The position numbers and the translations under genes are program-made. From Methylotenera_A sp031417915 (lineage in GTDB: Bacteria > Pseudomonadota > Gammaproteobacteria > Burkholderiales > Methylophilaceae): a DNA stretch of 64,000 nt. Shown here piece after piece: positions 1-8,344 of the stretch; positions within the stretch are counted from its first letter, which is position 1; each line of letters opens with the position of its first letter. Location of the stretch: positions 1 through 64,000 of the forward strand of contig JANOWN010000005.1 of the NCBI GenBank assembly GCA_031417915.1, read 5' to 3'. Under the pieces are notes generated by a model. The model was given only the letters and a program-made list of their open reading frames with translations, was not told where the DNA came from and did not search any database.

Positions 1-628
1 CCAAGTGCGAAATCACAACCGTAATGTACATCACGCCGCTAAACATTTGGATGGAAGCAATAGCGCGTGATTGTGGACTGACGGGTAATAAGTCGCTCAA
101 GCCGGTGCCAGATTGCACACTAAAGCTAAAAAATAACAACTCAATCCAGCTACGTAATTGCGTGGCAGATGAGCCGGTGATGCTATCTGGGTAAATTTGC
201 TGGCACACTGAGTACACCAGCGCAAAGCCCCATACCAGTAGCGTAAACGTGGCGCCAGCGGCATAAAGTTCATCTAAAGTCACAATATCGTCTTGAAACA
301 TGTACATGACCAAACTAACGGCGGCGTAAAAATATAGCAAACTCTCGAATACGTGCGCCCAAACCAAAAGCTGCGTTTGCCCGCCGAATAAAGCTAACAG
401 CGATGTGCCGATAGATGCGGTGACTAATACAAAGCCAATCCAGTTAGTGGCGGGCGAGCGATAAACCGTCCAAACTGCTAAAATCGGCACGATTAAACCT
501 AAACAATTGAAAATGAGATGACTGGTTTTTGAATCTGTCATAAACCCATAAAACAGGATGCTGAGCAACTGTACAGCCAGCAGCATGGCGAATGGATAGC
601 GTTTAAAAAAACTGGTGGCGGCTTGCAT
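1..628 (-). CDS. Ion-channel-like multi-span membrane protein (C-terminus beyond window)
   Basis: Read from the reverse strand, an open frame runs from an ATG at 628 off the left edge, giving about 209 residues with no stop. It shows about five hydrophobic segments (near residues 13-31, 40-56, 62-82, 88-110, 122-142). A pore-like re-entrant stretch follows (LLFFSFSVQSGTGLSDLLP, near 156-174), and then the start of a further helix. That arrangement resembles the ion-channel (Ion_trans_2) pore, but the filter reads SGTGLSD and not the potassium TVGYGD, so ion selectivity is unclear. A GAGGA ribosome site precedes the ATG. It starts 44 bases after cbbR on the same strand and may share its transcript. 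Function beyond 'channel-like' is inference. Confidence 0.6.
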   Translation of the reverse strand, partial: MQAATSFFKRYPFAMLLAVQLLSILFYGFMTDSKTSHLIFNCLGLIVPILAVWTVYRSPATNWIGFVLVTASIGTSLLALFGGQTQLLVWAHVFESLLYFYAAVSLVMYMFQDDIVTLDELYAAGATFTLLVWGFALVYSVCQQIYPDSITGSSATQLRSWIELLFFSFSVQSGTGLSDLLPVSPQSRAIASIQMFSGVMYITVVISHL

Positions 629-672
629 GTAAAGTCCTCATTAAGTTTGAGCAATATTGTAATGGAGGCTTA

Positions 673-1593
673 CTAAATTTCAGTAAACATTTTCGTTAAA
701 ATTTCTCCACCTTTTTCTAACACAAAATATCTAAACGCCTCGGCGGCCTGAGAGGCGTTGCGCTTGGTTAAAGCAACGACATGCCAAGTGCGAATAATGG
801 GCGTGTTTTGAATATCTAAAATAGCAATTTGTTTGTTCGCAAGCTCTTGCCCAATGGTATGCAGCGATACAAACGAAATGCCCAAATCGGCTATCACCGC
901 TTGTTTAATGGCCTCGTTGCTCGACATTTCCATGTTAACAATGGGGGAAATGTGATGTTCTGCAAAATAGTTTTGCATAATAGAGCGTGTGCCAGAGCTG
1001 GGTTCACGCGCAATTATTTCAAATTGTGTCAGTGCTTCTGGCAGAATGTTGATTTTATTGGCTAGCGGGTTATTGGGGCTGGCAATAAATACGTGCGGGT
1101 TACTGGCAAAGGGCTCTACACGTGTATCTATTTCTTTGGGTGGTCGCCCCATTAATGCAATATCAATTTCACCGTCTCTTAATAATTCGATAAGCTGTGG
1201 TCTATTTCTAATTTCGATTCTAACTTGTAAGTTTGGGTAGTCTTTTTTAAACTCCGCCAACATTTGCGGCAAAAAGTATTCTGCGGTACTCACCATACCA
1301 ATTTTTAAATGCCTAAATTGCGTGCCGCGAAAACGCTCCATCATGGTGTTAGCTTCGTTTAGCGTGCTAGATACGCGCCGTGCATACAGCAAAAAATACT
1401 CACCAGCCGAAGTAAGGGCTACTTTTCGGTTCTCTCGTGTAAATAAATGCACGCCCATATCATCTTCCATTTCTTTAATTTGCAATGAAATTGCTGGTGC
1501 AGAGATATGCAGCTCCTCGGCAGCGCGCGTAAAACTCATGTGCTTAGATGCACTTAAGAAAATTCTTATTTGCCGCAAGGTTAAGTTTTTCAT
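673..1593 (-). CDS. cbbR: LysR-type regulator of the RuBisCO operon (CbbR)
   Basis: A 306-residue LysR-family protein. The winged helix-turn-helix is at residues 1-60 (LRQIRIFLSASKHMSFTRAA, then the SAPAISLQI recognition helix), followed by the periplasmic-binding-protein-like effector domain from about 90 to 295. It is transcribed divergently from cbbL across a 136-base gap, the classic cbbR/cbbL arrangement, so it most likely activates the Calvin operon in response to metabolites such as NADPH or RuBP (known for CbbR, not shown here). A LysR-type palindrome overlaps its upstream region at 1601-1615, suitable for autoregulation. Length and domain order are normal for the family. Confidence 0.9.
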   Translation of the reverse strand: MKNLTLRQIRIFLSASKHMSFTRAAEELHISAPAISLQIKEMEDDMGVHLFTRENRKVALTSAGEYFLLYARRVSSTLNEANTMMERFRGTQFRHLKIGMVSTAEYFLPQMLAEFKKDYPNLQVRIEIRNRPQLIELLRDGEIDIALMGRPPKEIDTRVEPFASNPHVFIASPNNPLANKINILPEALTQFEIIAREPSSGTRSIMQNYFAEHHISPIVNMEMSSNEAIKQAVIADLGISFVSLHTIGQELANKQIAILDIQNTPIIRTWHVVALTKRNASQAAEAFRYFVLEKGGEILTKMFTEI

Positions 1594-1600
1594 ATTTTAG

Positions 1601-1615
1601 TTAAGCAACACTTAA
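1601..1615. promoter_or_regulatory. Candidate CbbR operator (LysR palindrome)
   Basis: The divergent cbbR-cbbL gap contains a perfect dyad TTAAG-CAACA-CTTAA, which includes the T-N11-A core (T1602, A1614) expected for LysR-type regulators. A second AT-rich dyad, TTAAA-AA-TTTAA, lies about 35 bases further toward cbbL (around 1649-1660). Paired sites at this spacing are usual for recognition and activation sites. Assignment to CbbR is inferred from position. Confidence 0.55.
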
Positions 1616-1729
1616 TATTAGGTAAAGAATTTATTAATATAACTTAACTTAAAAATTTAATACAGTGGTGTATCTAAAAATTATAACTAAACATTATTTC
1701 ATTAAATATAAAGTGGAAGGGTGAACAAG

Positions 1730-3220
1730 ATGAGTCAATTAAGCAACGTAAATGAAACCATGAAGGAAGGCAAAGAGCGCTATAAAGCAGGTGTTTTACC
1801 TTACAAAAAAATGGGTTATTGGCAGCCTGACTATGTGCCAAAAGATACTGATTTGCTGGCCATGTTCCGTATTACGCCGCACGCTGGTAGCGACCCAGAA
1901 GAGATTGCAGCAGCGGTAGCGGGCGAATCGTCCACCGCCACTTGGACGGTAGTCTGGACAGACAGATTGACCGCTTGCGAGCTTTATAGAGCCAAGGCTT
2001 ATCGTGTTGACGCTGTGCCCAACTCGGGCGAAGGCACAAAAACAGAGGCGCAATATTTTGCCTATATTGCCTATGACCTTGATTTATTTGAAGGCGGCTC
2101 TATCGCAAATTTAACTGCGTCAATCATCGGTAACGTGTTCGGTATGAAGGCGGTGAAGGCGCTACGTTTAGAAGATATGCGTATTCCTGTGGCCTACCTG
2201 AAAACCTTTCAAGGCCCTGCAACTGGCGTGATTGTTGAACGCGAGCGCTTAGACAAGTTTGGCCGCCCGCTATTAGGTGCGACGACTAAGCCGAAATTGG
2301 GCTTATCAGCCCGCAACTATGGCCGCGTGGTGTACGAAGGCCTCAAAGGTGGGTTAGATTTCATGAAGGATGACGAGAATATTAACTCGCAGCCTTTTAT
2401 GCACTGGCGCGACCGTTTTCTGTATTGCATGGATGCCGTGAATAAGGCTTCTGCGGCGACTGGTGAAGTCAAAGGCCATTATTTGAATGTCACCGCTGGC
2501 ACCATGGAAGAAATGTATAAGCGCGCGGAATTTGCGAAGCAATTAGGTAGCGTCATCATCATGATTGACTTGGTCATCGGTTATACTGCAATCCAAAGCA
2601 TGGCGCTGTGGGCGCGTCAGAACGACATGATTCTGCACTTGCACCGCGCTGGCAATTCAACTTATTCACGCCAAAAAAATCACGGTATGAACTTCCGTGT
2701 GATTTGTAAGTGGATGCGGATGGCGGGTGTAGATCATATTCATGCTGGTACCGTGGTGGGCAAACTGGAAGGCGACCCCGCGATGATTAAAGGTTTTTAC
2801 GACACGTTGCTCGATGACCATACACCGCAAAACTTGGAGTATGGCTTGTTTTTTGAACAAGACTGGGCATCGTTGAATAAGTGTATGCCTGTAGCTTCTG
2901 GCGGCATTCATGCGGGTCAAATGCATCAGTTACTCACATATTTGGGTGATGACGTGGTATTGCAATTCGGTGGCGGTACCATTGGACATCCACAAGGTAT
3001 TCAAGCAGGTGCGGTAGCTAACCGTGTGGCGCTTGAAACGATGGTGCTAGCGCGTAACGAAGGCCGTGATATTTGGAATGAAGGTCCGCAAATTTTGCAA
3101 GATGCCGCCAAATGGTGCGGTCCGCTTAGAGCGGCAATTGATACATGGAAAGACATTAGCTTTAACTACGAATCTACCGACACGGCCGACTTTGTGCCAA
3201 CTGCAACAACCAGTTTTTAA
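1730..3220 (+). CDS. cbbL: Ribulose-bisphosphate carboxylase large chain, form IC
   Basis: Carboxylates or oxygenates RuBP in the Calvin-Benson-Bassham cycle. About 496 residues from the ATG at 1730, which sits 9 bases after GGAAGG. A GTG at 1721 overlaps that ribosome site and is rejected as the start. Catalytic landmarks are visible: TTKPKLGLS (active-site Lys), GGLDFMKDDE (carbamylated Lys and metal Asp/Glu), HLHRAGNSTYSRQKNHG (catalytic His), HAGTVVGKLEGD (mobile loop 6 Lys). The N-terminus (YKKMGYWQPDYVPKDTDLLA) and the partnership with a C-terminally extended small subunit and CbbX mark it as red-type form IC. It is the first gene of a long operon, 37 bases before cbbS. Confidence 0.98.
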   Translation: MSQLSNVNETMKEGKERYKAGVLPYKKMGYWQPDYVPKDTDLLAMFRITPHAGSDPEEIAAAVAGESSTATWTVVWTDRLTACELYRAKAYRVDAVPNSGEGTKTEAQYFAYIAYDLDLFEGGSIANLTASIIGNVFGMKAVKALRLEDMRIPVAYLKTFQGPATGVIVERERLDKFGRPLLGATTKPKLGLSARNYGRVVYEGLKGGLDFMKDDENINSQPFMHWRDRFLYCMDAVNKASAATGEVKGHYLNVTAGTMEEMYKRAEFAKQLGSVIIMIDLVIGYTAIQSMALWARQNDMILHLHRAGNSTYSRQKNHGMNFRVICKWMRMAGVDHIHAGTVVGKLEGDPAMIKGFYDTLLDDHTPQNLEYGLFFEQDWASLNKCMPVASGGIHAGQMHQLLTYLGDDVVLQFGGGTIGHPQGIQAGAVANRVALETMVLARNEGRDIWNEGPQILQDAAKWCGPLRAAIDTWKDISFNYESTDTADFVPTATTSF

Positions 3221-3257
3221 ATATTCTAGCTTCTAACATATTTGAGGAGAATTTATC

Positions 3258-3692
3258 ATGATGACCAACCCGAATGGAATAGTAACGCAAGGGCAGTTCT
3301 CTTTTTTGCCGCCATTAACCGATATACAAATCACCGCACAAATTAAATACGCACTGGGCAAAGCCTGGGCGCTTTCGGTTGAATACACTGACGACCCGCA
3401 TCCGCGCAATACCTATTGGGAAATGTTTGGTGCCCCGATGTTTGATCTGAAAGACCCTGCTGGTATTTTGATGGAGATTAATAATTGCCGCAAAACTTTC
3501 CCCAATCATTATATTCGCGTGATGGCTTTTAGCTCGGTGCGTGGCGTGGAAAGCCCGACCATGTCTTATATTGTGAATCGCCCTAAAAATGAGCCTGGCT
3601 TTGGCTTGGTACGTCAGGAGACCGATGGCCGCAACATCCGCTATACTATTCATTCTTACGCTACCGATAAACCAGAAGGCGAACGTTATTAA
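3258..3692 (+). CDS. cbbS: Ribulose-bisphosphate carboxylase small chain, form IC
   Basis: A 144-residue small subunit that completes the L8S8 holoenzyme. It starts with two consecutive ATG codons. The first, at 3258, lies 8 bases after GAGGAG and is preferred. The family hallmarks YWEMFGAPMFD and the C-terminal extension typical of red-type enzymes (GFGLVRQETDGRNIRYTIHS) are present; in red RuBisCO this extension forms extra beta hairpins in the solvent channel. It is followed after 3 bases by cbbX. Confidence 0.97.
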   Translation: MMTNPNGIVTQGQFSFLPPLTDIQITAQIKYALGKAWALSVEYTDDPHPRNTYWEMFGAPMFDLKDPAGILMEINNCRKTFPNHYIRVMAFSSVRGVESPTMSYIVNRPKNEPGFGLVRQETDGRNIRYTIHSYATDKPEGERY

Positions 3693-3695
3693 AAC

Positions 3696-4607
3696 ATGAC
3701 CGACAAAATTGATATTCAAGCGCTTTTAGAAGAATCTCATATCAATGAGGTGCTGGATAAGCTTGATCAAGATTTAGTGGGGTTGGTGCCAGTTAAAGAG
3801 CGCATTCGTGAGATTGCTGCTTACTTGTTAATCACAAAAGCTAGGCTGCAATTGGGCATTGAGGCGTCCAAACCTAGCTTGCACATGTGTTTTACCGGTA
3901 ACCCAGGCACGGGGAAAACTACAGTTGCGCTAAAAATGGCCGATATTTTGCATCGCTTGGGCTACATTCGGCAGAAGCATGTGGTGAGCGTGACGCGTGA
4001 CGATTTGGTGGGGCAATATATTGGCCATACCGCACCAAAAACCAAAGAAGTCATTAAAAAAGCCATGGGTGGCGTGTTGTTTATCGATGAGGCATATTAC
4101 CTCTACAAGCCAGAGAATGAGCGCGATTACGGGCAAGAGTCCATCGAAATTTTATTGCAGACCATGGAAAATCATCGAGATGATTTAGTCGTTATTTTGG
4201 CAGGTTATCAAGACCGTATGGGCACTTTTTTTAAATCGAATCCTGGCATGTCGTCACGCATTGCGCACCATGTTGATTTTCCCGATTATGATCAAAATGA
4301 GCTTTTAGAAATTGCAAATATGATGACAAAAAGCATGCATTACAATTTGGATAAAGCTGCGGAAAAAGCCATGAAAGACTATATTTTAAAGCGCAAACAG
4401 CAGGCACATTTTGCCAATGCGCGCTCGATACGTAACGCTTTGGATCGTGCGCGCTTGCGACAGGCAAACCGATTATTTAATGATGCAATCAAACATAAAA
4501 AAGACACTACGGCGGAAGATTTGTCCTTAATTACAGAAGCAGATATTCGCGCTTCTCGTGTGTTTAGTGGTGGGTTAGATGGTGAATCTGATGTTAAAAA
4601 AACTTGA
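3696..4607 (+). CDS. cbbX: Red-type RuBisCO activase CbbX (AAA+ ATPase)
   Basis: A 303-residue AAA+ protein that remodels inhibited red-type RuBisCO to release tight-binding sugar phosphates. Walker A is GNPGTGKTT (68-76), a pore loop YIGHT lies near 110, Walker B is VLFIDEAYYL (near 126-135), and an arginine-finger region containing SSRI follows near 186. RuBP-dependent activation is known for the family. It lies 3 bases after cbbS, and its last codons overlap the proposed start of fbp, consistent with translational coupling. Confidence 0.96.
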   Translation: MTDKIDIQALLEESHINEVLDKLDQDLVGLVPVKERIREIAAYLLITKARLQLGIEASKPSLHMCFTGNPGTGKTTVALKMADILHRLGYIRQKHVVSVTRDDLVGQYIGHTAPKTKEVIKKAMGGVLFIDEAYYLYKPENERDYGQESIEILLQTMENHRDDLVVILAGYQDRMGTFFKSNPGMSSRIAHHVDFPDYDQNELLEIANMMTKSMHYNLDKAAEKAMKDYILKRKQQAHFANARSIRNALDRARLRQANRLFNDAIKHKKDTTAEDLSLITEADIRASRVFSGGLDGESDVKKT

Positions 4608-5595
4608 AGTTTTTTTGAGTGAAAAACTCAGCCAAACAGAGGAAATGCAAAGGCTGAAAATGGTGATTCAAGCCATTGCTGAGAGCGTTAAGCAAGTCGC
4701 AGTAATGGTAGAAAAGGCGCCGTTAGCAGGGCAATTGGGCAAACTAGAAAATGAAAATGTGCAGGGCGAGCAGCAAGCTAAGTTGGATTTGCTTACTAAT
4801 GATTGTTTTGTGAAAAACTTACAAGCTTGCGAAGCTGTTGCTGGGATGGTTTCAGAAGAACTTGAGGATGCAATTGTATTGCCGAAAGATGCCTCAATGC
4901 CCAATTATTTAGTAGTATTCGATCCGCTAGATGGCTCATCCAATATTGAAGTAAATGTAGCGGTTGGCTCTATTTTTTCTGTGTTAAAAGCGCCAAAAAA
5001 TAGGGCAACGCAAGTGGCGGATTTTCTGCAAAAGGGTATTGAGCAGGTGTTGGCGGGCTATGCGATTTATGGTCCTTCGACCTTGCTGGTGTTCACTTTT
5101 GGTGAAGGCGTGTATGTATTTACGCTAGACCGTGACAGCGATGAATTTGTATTAACGCAAGAAAATATGCAGGTGCCAGAAGATACGCAAGAGTTTGCCA
5201 TTAATGCTAGCAATGCACGTTTTTGGGAATTGCCGATTCAGCAATACATCAGCGAATGCCAAGCTGGCGTTACAGGTGTTCGTGGCAAAGATTTTAATAT
5301 GCGCTGGATTGCGAGCATGGTGGCTGATGTGCACCGCATATTGATGCGCGGAGGCGTGTATTTGTACCCAAAAGATAGCAAACTGCCGCTTAAAGCGGGG
5401 CGCTTGCGTTTGCTGTATGAGCTAAACCCGATGAGTTGGATTATTGAGCAAGCAGGCGGTAAAAGCTTCACTGGGCGCGCGCGCGTGTTAGAAATAACAC
5501 CAACGGATATTCATCAGCGCGCGCCAATTATTATTGGCTCTAAAAATGAAGTAGAACGCGTAGTGAATTACTACCAAGTATCTAATAAACAATAA
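4579..5595 (+). CDS. fbp: Fructose-1,6-bisphosphatase class I
   Basis: Hydrolyses fructose-1,6-bisphosphate to F6P in the RuBP-regeneration branch of the Calvin cycle. 338 residues from ATG 4579; an in-frame ATG at 4591 (MLKKLEVFLSEK) is an equally possible start. Class I markers are the metal-binding LVVFDPLDGSSNIEVNVAVG near 112-131 and the substrate-contact region RYIGSMVADVHR-like (RWIASMVADVHRIL). The start overlaps cbbX by 16-28 bases, and prk follows after 27 bases. Because it sits in the cbb operon, it is the Calvin-cycle copy (cbbF); whether sedoheptulose bisphosphate is also a substrate cannot be told. Confidence 0.95.
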   Translation: MVNLMLKKLEVFLSEKLSQTEEMQRLKMVIQAIAESVKQVAVMVEKAPLAGQLGKLENENVQGEQQAKLDLLTNDCFVKNLQACEAVAGMVSEELEDAIVLPKDASMPNYLVVFDPLDGSSNIEVNVAVGSIFSVLKAPKNRATQVADFLQKGIEQVLAGYAIYGPSTLLVFTFGEGVYVFTLDRDSDEFVLTQENMQVPEDTQEFAINASNARFWELPIQQYISECQAGVTGVRGKDFNMRWIASMVADVHRILMRGGVYLYPKDSKLPLKAGRLRLLYELNPMSWIIEQAGGKSFTGRARVLEITPTDIHQRAPIIIGSKNEVERVVNYYQVSNKQ

Positions 5596-5622
5596 ATTAG
5601 TTGCATTTAAGAGGTAAAAAAG

Positions 5623-6486
5623 TTGTCTAAACAATTTCCAATTATTGCCATTACAGGTTCATCAGGTTCTGGCACAACCACAGTGCGACAGAGTTTTCAG
5701 CATATTTTTAAGCGTGAAAAAATCAATGCGACGGTGATTGAGGGCGATTCTTACCATAAGTACGAGCGCGCAGAGATGGACATGCTGATTAAGCAACACG
5801 GGCTTGTGCCGGACGTTAATTTCAGCCATTTTGGCCCAGAAGCCAATATATTAGGGGCGCTTGCTAAAACATTTGAGACTTTTGGCAAAACTGGCAAGTG
5901 CAAAACGCGCAAGTACATTCATTCCGACGATGAAGGGCGCCCTTACAAGCAACAAGCTGGTACCATGACGCCGTGGGAGAATGCAGAATCTGATATTTTG
6001 TTTTATGAAGGGTTGCATGGTGGCTATGTAGGCGAAGATGCGGATGTGGCGAAACACGTGGATTTATTGGTCGGCGTGGTGCCGATTATCAATTTGGAGT
6101 GGATTCAAAAGCTACATCGCGATAAAAAAATGCGTGGTTATTCGTCGGAAGCAGTGATCGATACCATTTTGAACAGAATGCCAGACTATATTCATCATAT
6201 TTGCCCGCAGTTTTCGCGCACGCACATCAATTTTCAGCGCGTACCTACTGTGGATACATCTAACCCATTCATTGCAAAGGATATTCCTAGCGCAGATGAA
6301 AGTATTTTGGTGATTCGCTTTGCCGATCCAAAAGGCGTGGATTTTCAGTATTTACTCAGTATGTTGCATGGCTCGATGATTACGCGCCCTAACACGATTG
6401 TGGTTCCAGGTGGGAAAATGGGCTTAGCGTTGCAATTTATTTTCACGCCAAGAGTCTTACAACTTATGGCAGAAAGTAAAAACTAA
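5623..6486 (+). CDS. prkB: Phosphoribulokinase (proteobacterial type)
   Basis: Phosphorylates ribulose-5-phosphate to RuBP, the step that commits carbon to CO2 fixation. 287 residues with a TTG start at 5623, 7 bases after GAGGT; no alternative start in the frame keeps the N-terminal beta strand. The P-loop is ITGSSGSGTTT (10-20). The octameric bacterial-type length and the motifs EGDSYHKYER (near 40) and EGLHGGYVG (near 130) fit this family; the plant-type redox cysteines are absent. It follows fbp and precedes fba by 17 bases. Confidence 0.96.
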   Translation: MSKQFPIIAITGSSGSGTTTVRQSFQHIFKREKINATVIEGDSYHKYERAEMDMLIKQHGLVPDVNFSHFGPEANILGALAKTFETFGKTGKCKTRKYIHSDDEGRPYKQQAGTMTPWENAESDILFYEGLHGGYVGEDADVAKHVDLLVGVVPIINLEWIQKLHRDKKMRGYSSEAVIDTILNRMPDYIHHICPQFSRTHINFQRVPTVDTSNPFIAKDIPSADESILVIRFADPKGVDFQYLLSMLHGSMITRPNTIVVPGGKMGLALQFIFTPRVLQLMAESKN

Positions 6487-6503
6487 TGGGAAATAAAAAA
6501 TAA

Positions 6504-7568
6504 ATGGCACTCATTTCACTTAGACAATTGTTAGATCACGCAGCCGAGTACCAGTACGGCTTGCCAGCCTTTAACGTCAATAACATGGAGCAGATTCACG
6601 CCATTATGCAAGCAGCGGATGAGGTCGATAGCCCTGTGGTTTTGCAAGCTTCTGCAGGTGCTAGAGGTTACGCTGGGGAGCCTTTTTTGCGCCATTTAGT
6701 AGAAGCCGCCATTGAGCAATATCCGCATATTCCTTTGTGCATGCACCAAGACCATGGCGCTTCTGCAGCAGTGTGTCAGACGGCGCTTAGAAGTGGGTTT
6801 TCCAGCGTAATGATGGATGGCTCGCTAGAAGCAGACGCGAAAACGCCCGCATCTTTTGAATACAACGTCAATGTAACGCGCCAAGTGGTTGAGGCTGCAC
6901 ACGCAGTAGGCGTATCGGTAGAAGGCGAATTAGGCGTTTTGGGCTCGCTCGAAACGGGTCAAGCGGGCGAAGAAGATGGCGGTGGCGCGAAGGGCATTCT
7001 AAGCGAAGCGCAATTACTCACCGATCCTGACGAAGCTGCTGAATTTGTAAAAGCTACGCAAGTTGATGCGTTGGCGATTGCGATTGGCACTAGCCACGGT
7101 GCATATAAATTCAGCCGCCCGCCGACAGGTGATATTCTTTCGGTAAGTAGAATTAAAGCTATTCACGCACGCATTCCCAACACGCACTTGGTGATGCACG
7201 GCTCATCAAGCGTGGAGCAAGAGTGGCTGCAAATGATACGTGAATATGGCGGAAAAATTAAAGAAACCTACGGCGTGCCAGTCTCAGAAATTGTAGAAGG
7301 CATTAAAAATGGTGTGCGCAAAATCAATATTGATACCGACATTCGTTTAGCGATGACTGCGACGATACGTAAGGAAATGGCGCATCATCCAGAAGAATTC
7401 GACCCGCGCGTGTTTTTAAAAGCCGCCACTATTGCCGCTAGAAGCGTGTGTAAAAATCGCTTCGAAGCCTTTGGCAGCGCAGGGCGTGCCTCAAAAATAA
7501 AAGTGGTTTCACTCGACGTTATGGCAGCGCGCTACGCAAAAGGCGAGTTTAAGGCGGTCATTAAATGA
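6504..7568 (+). CDS. fba: Fructose-bisphosphate aldolase class II (Calvin-cycle subtype)
   Basis: A zinc-dependent aldolase condensing DHAP with G3P (and probably with erythrose-4-phosphate). 354 residues. Zinc ligands and catalytic groups appear in MHQDHGASA (near 81-89), the flexible-loop segment with VEGELGVLGSLE (near 137), and MHGSSSVEQEW (near 232). Its stop overlaps the tpiA start as ATGA (7565-7568), so translation is coupled. Position in the operon supports the name cbbA. Confidence 0.96.
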   Translation: MALISLRQLLDHAAEYQYGLPAFNVNNMEQIHAIMQAADEVDSPVVLQASAGARGYAGEPFLRHLVEAAIEQYPHIPLCMHQDHGASAAVCQTALRSGFSSVMMDGSLEADAKTPASFEYNVNVTRQVVEAAHAVGVSVEGELGVLGSLETGQAGEEDGGGAKGILSEAQLLTDPDEAAEFVKATQVDALAIAIGTSHGAYKFSRPPTGDILSVSRIKAIHARIPNTHLVMHGSSSVEQEWLQMIREYGGKIKETYGVPVSEIVEGIKNGVRKINIDTDIRLAMTATIRKEMAHHPEEFDPRVFLKAATIAARSVCKNRFEAFGSAGRASKIKVVSLDVMAARYAKGEFKAVIK

Positions 7569-8320
7569 GGCGCAAATTAGTTGTAGGTAATTGGAAAATG
7601 AATGGCCGCATAGCGCAAAATCAAGCTTTGCTGCAGGCCATTTTAAATGGTGTCAAAACCCTTAAAAAAGCCGATTATGTGGCTTGCATTCCGTACCCAT
7701 ATCTTTCTCAGGCGCAGCAACTATTGCAGGGCACAAACTTAGCTTGGGGTGCGCAAAACCTGTGTGCCGACGAAAACGTCGCGCTAACTGGTTCAGTTTC
7801 ACCCTTTATGCTCACTGATTATGGTTGCAGCTATGTCATTGTGGGGCATTCTGAGCGACGCATCCAGTTTCATGAGACCGATGATACCGCTGCCAGCCGC
7901 TTTAATTCTGCGCAACATGCAGGTTTAACGCCAATTTTTTGTATGGGCGAATCACTAGAAGAACGCGAATCTGATTGGACAGAATATATTGTTGGGCGAC
8001 AGTTGGATTCAATTATTCGGCGTTTTGATGTGAGCGTTCTCAATCATGCCGTATTGGCCTACGAGCCTCTTTGGGCGGTGGGTACAGACAATCCAGCGAC
8101 ACCAGAGCAAGCGCAAGAAGTGCATGAATTTATGCGTGGTCGTATTGCCAGATGCGATAAAGAAGTGGCAAAAAATGTGCGCATCTTGTATGGTGGCAGC
8201 ATACAGCCCAAAAATGCTGCAGCTTTGTTTGCCATGCCAGATGTGGATGGTGGCTTGGTAGGCAGGGCGTCGTTAAATGCAGCGCAATTTGTGGAAATCT
8301 GCAAAGCCGCTAATCAATAA
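7565..8320 (+). CDS. tpiA: Triosephosphate isomerase
   Basis: Interconverts DHAP and G3P. 251 residues, the usual length for a TIM barrel. The N-terminal catalytic Lys lies in GNWKMNG (8-14), the His in IVGHSERR (near 91-98), the catalytic Glu in YEPLWAVGT (near 165-173), and the phosphate-binding ILYGGSI near 208. It overlaps fba by 4 bases. Its place in the cbb operon means fructose-1,6-bisphosphate supply and dephosphorylation are co-transcribed with RuBisCO. Confidence 0.97.
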   Translation: MRRKLVVGNWKMNGRIAQNQALLQAILNGVKTLKKADYVACIPYPYLSQAQQLLQGTNLAWGAQNLCADENVALTGSVSPFMLTDYGCSYVIVGHSERRIQFHETDDTAASRFNSAQHAGLTPIFCMGESLEERESDWTEYIVGRQLDSIIRRFDVSVLNHAVLAYEPLWAVGTDNPATPEQAQEVHEFMRGRIARCDKEVAKNVRILYGGSIQPKNAAALFAMPDVDGGLVGRASLNAAQFVEICKAANQ

Positions 8321-8344
8321 AGCGATTAAGCTATAGGGAAGAAT

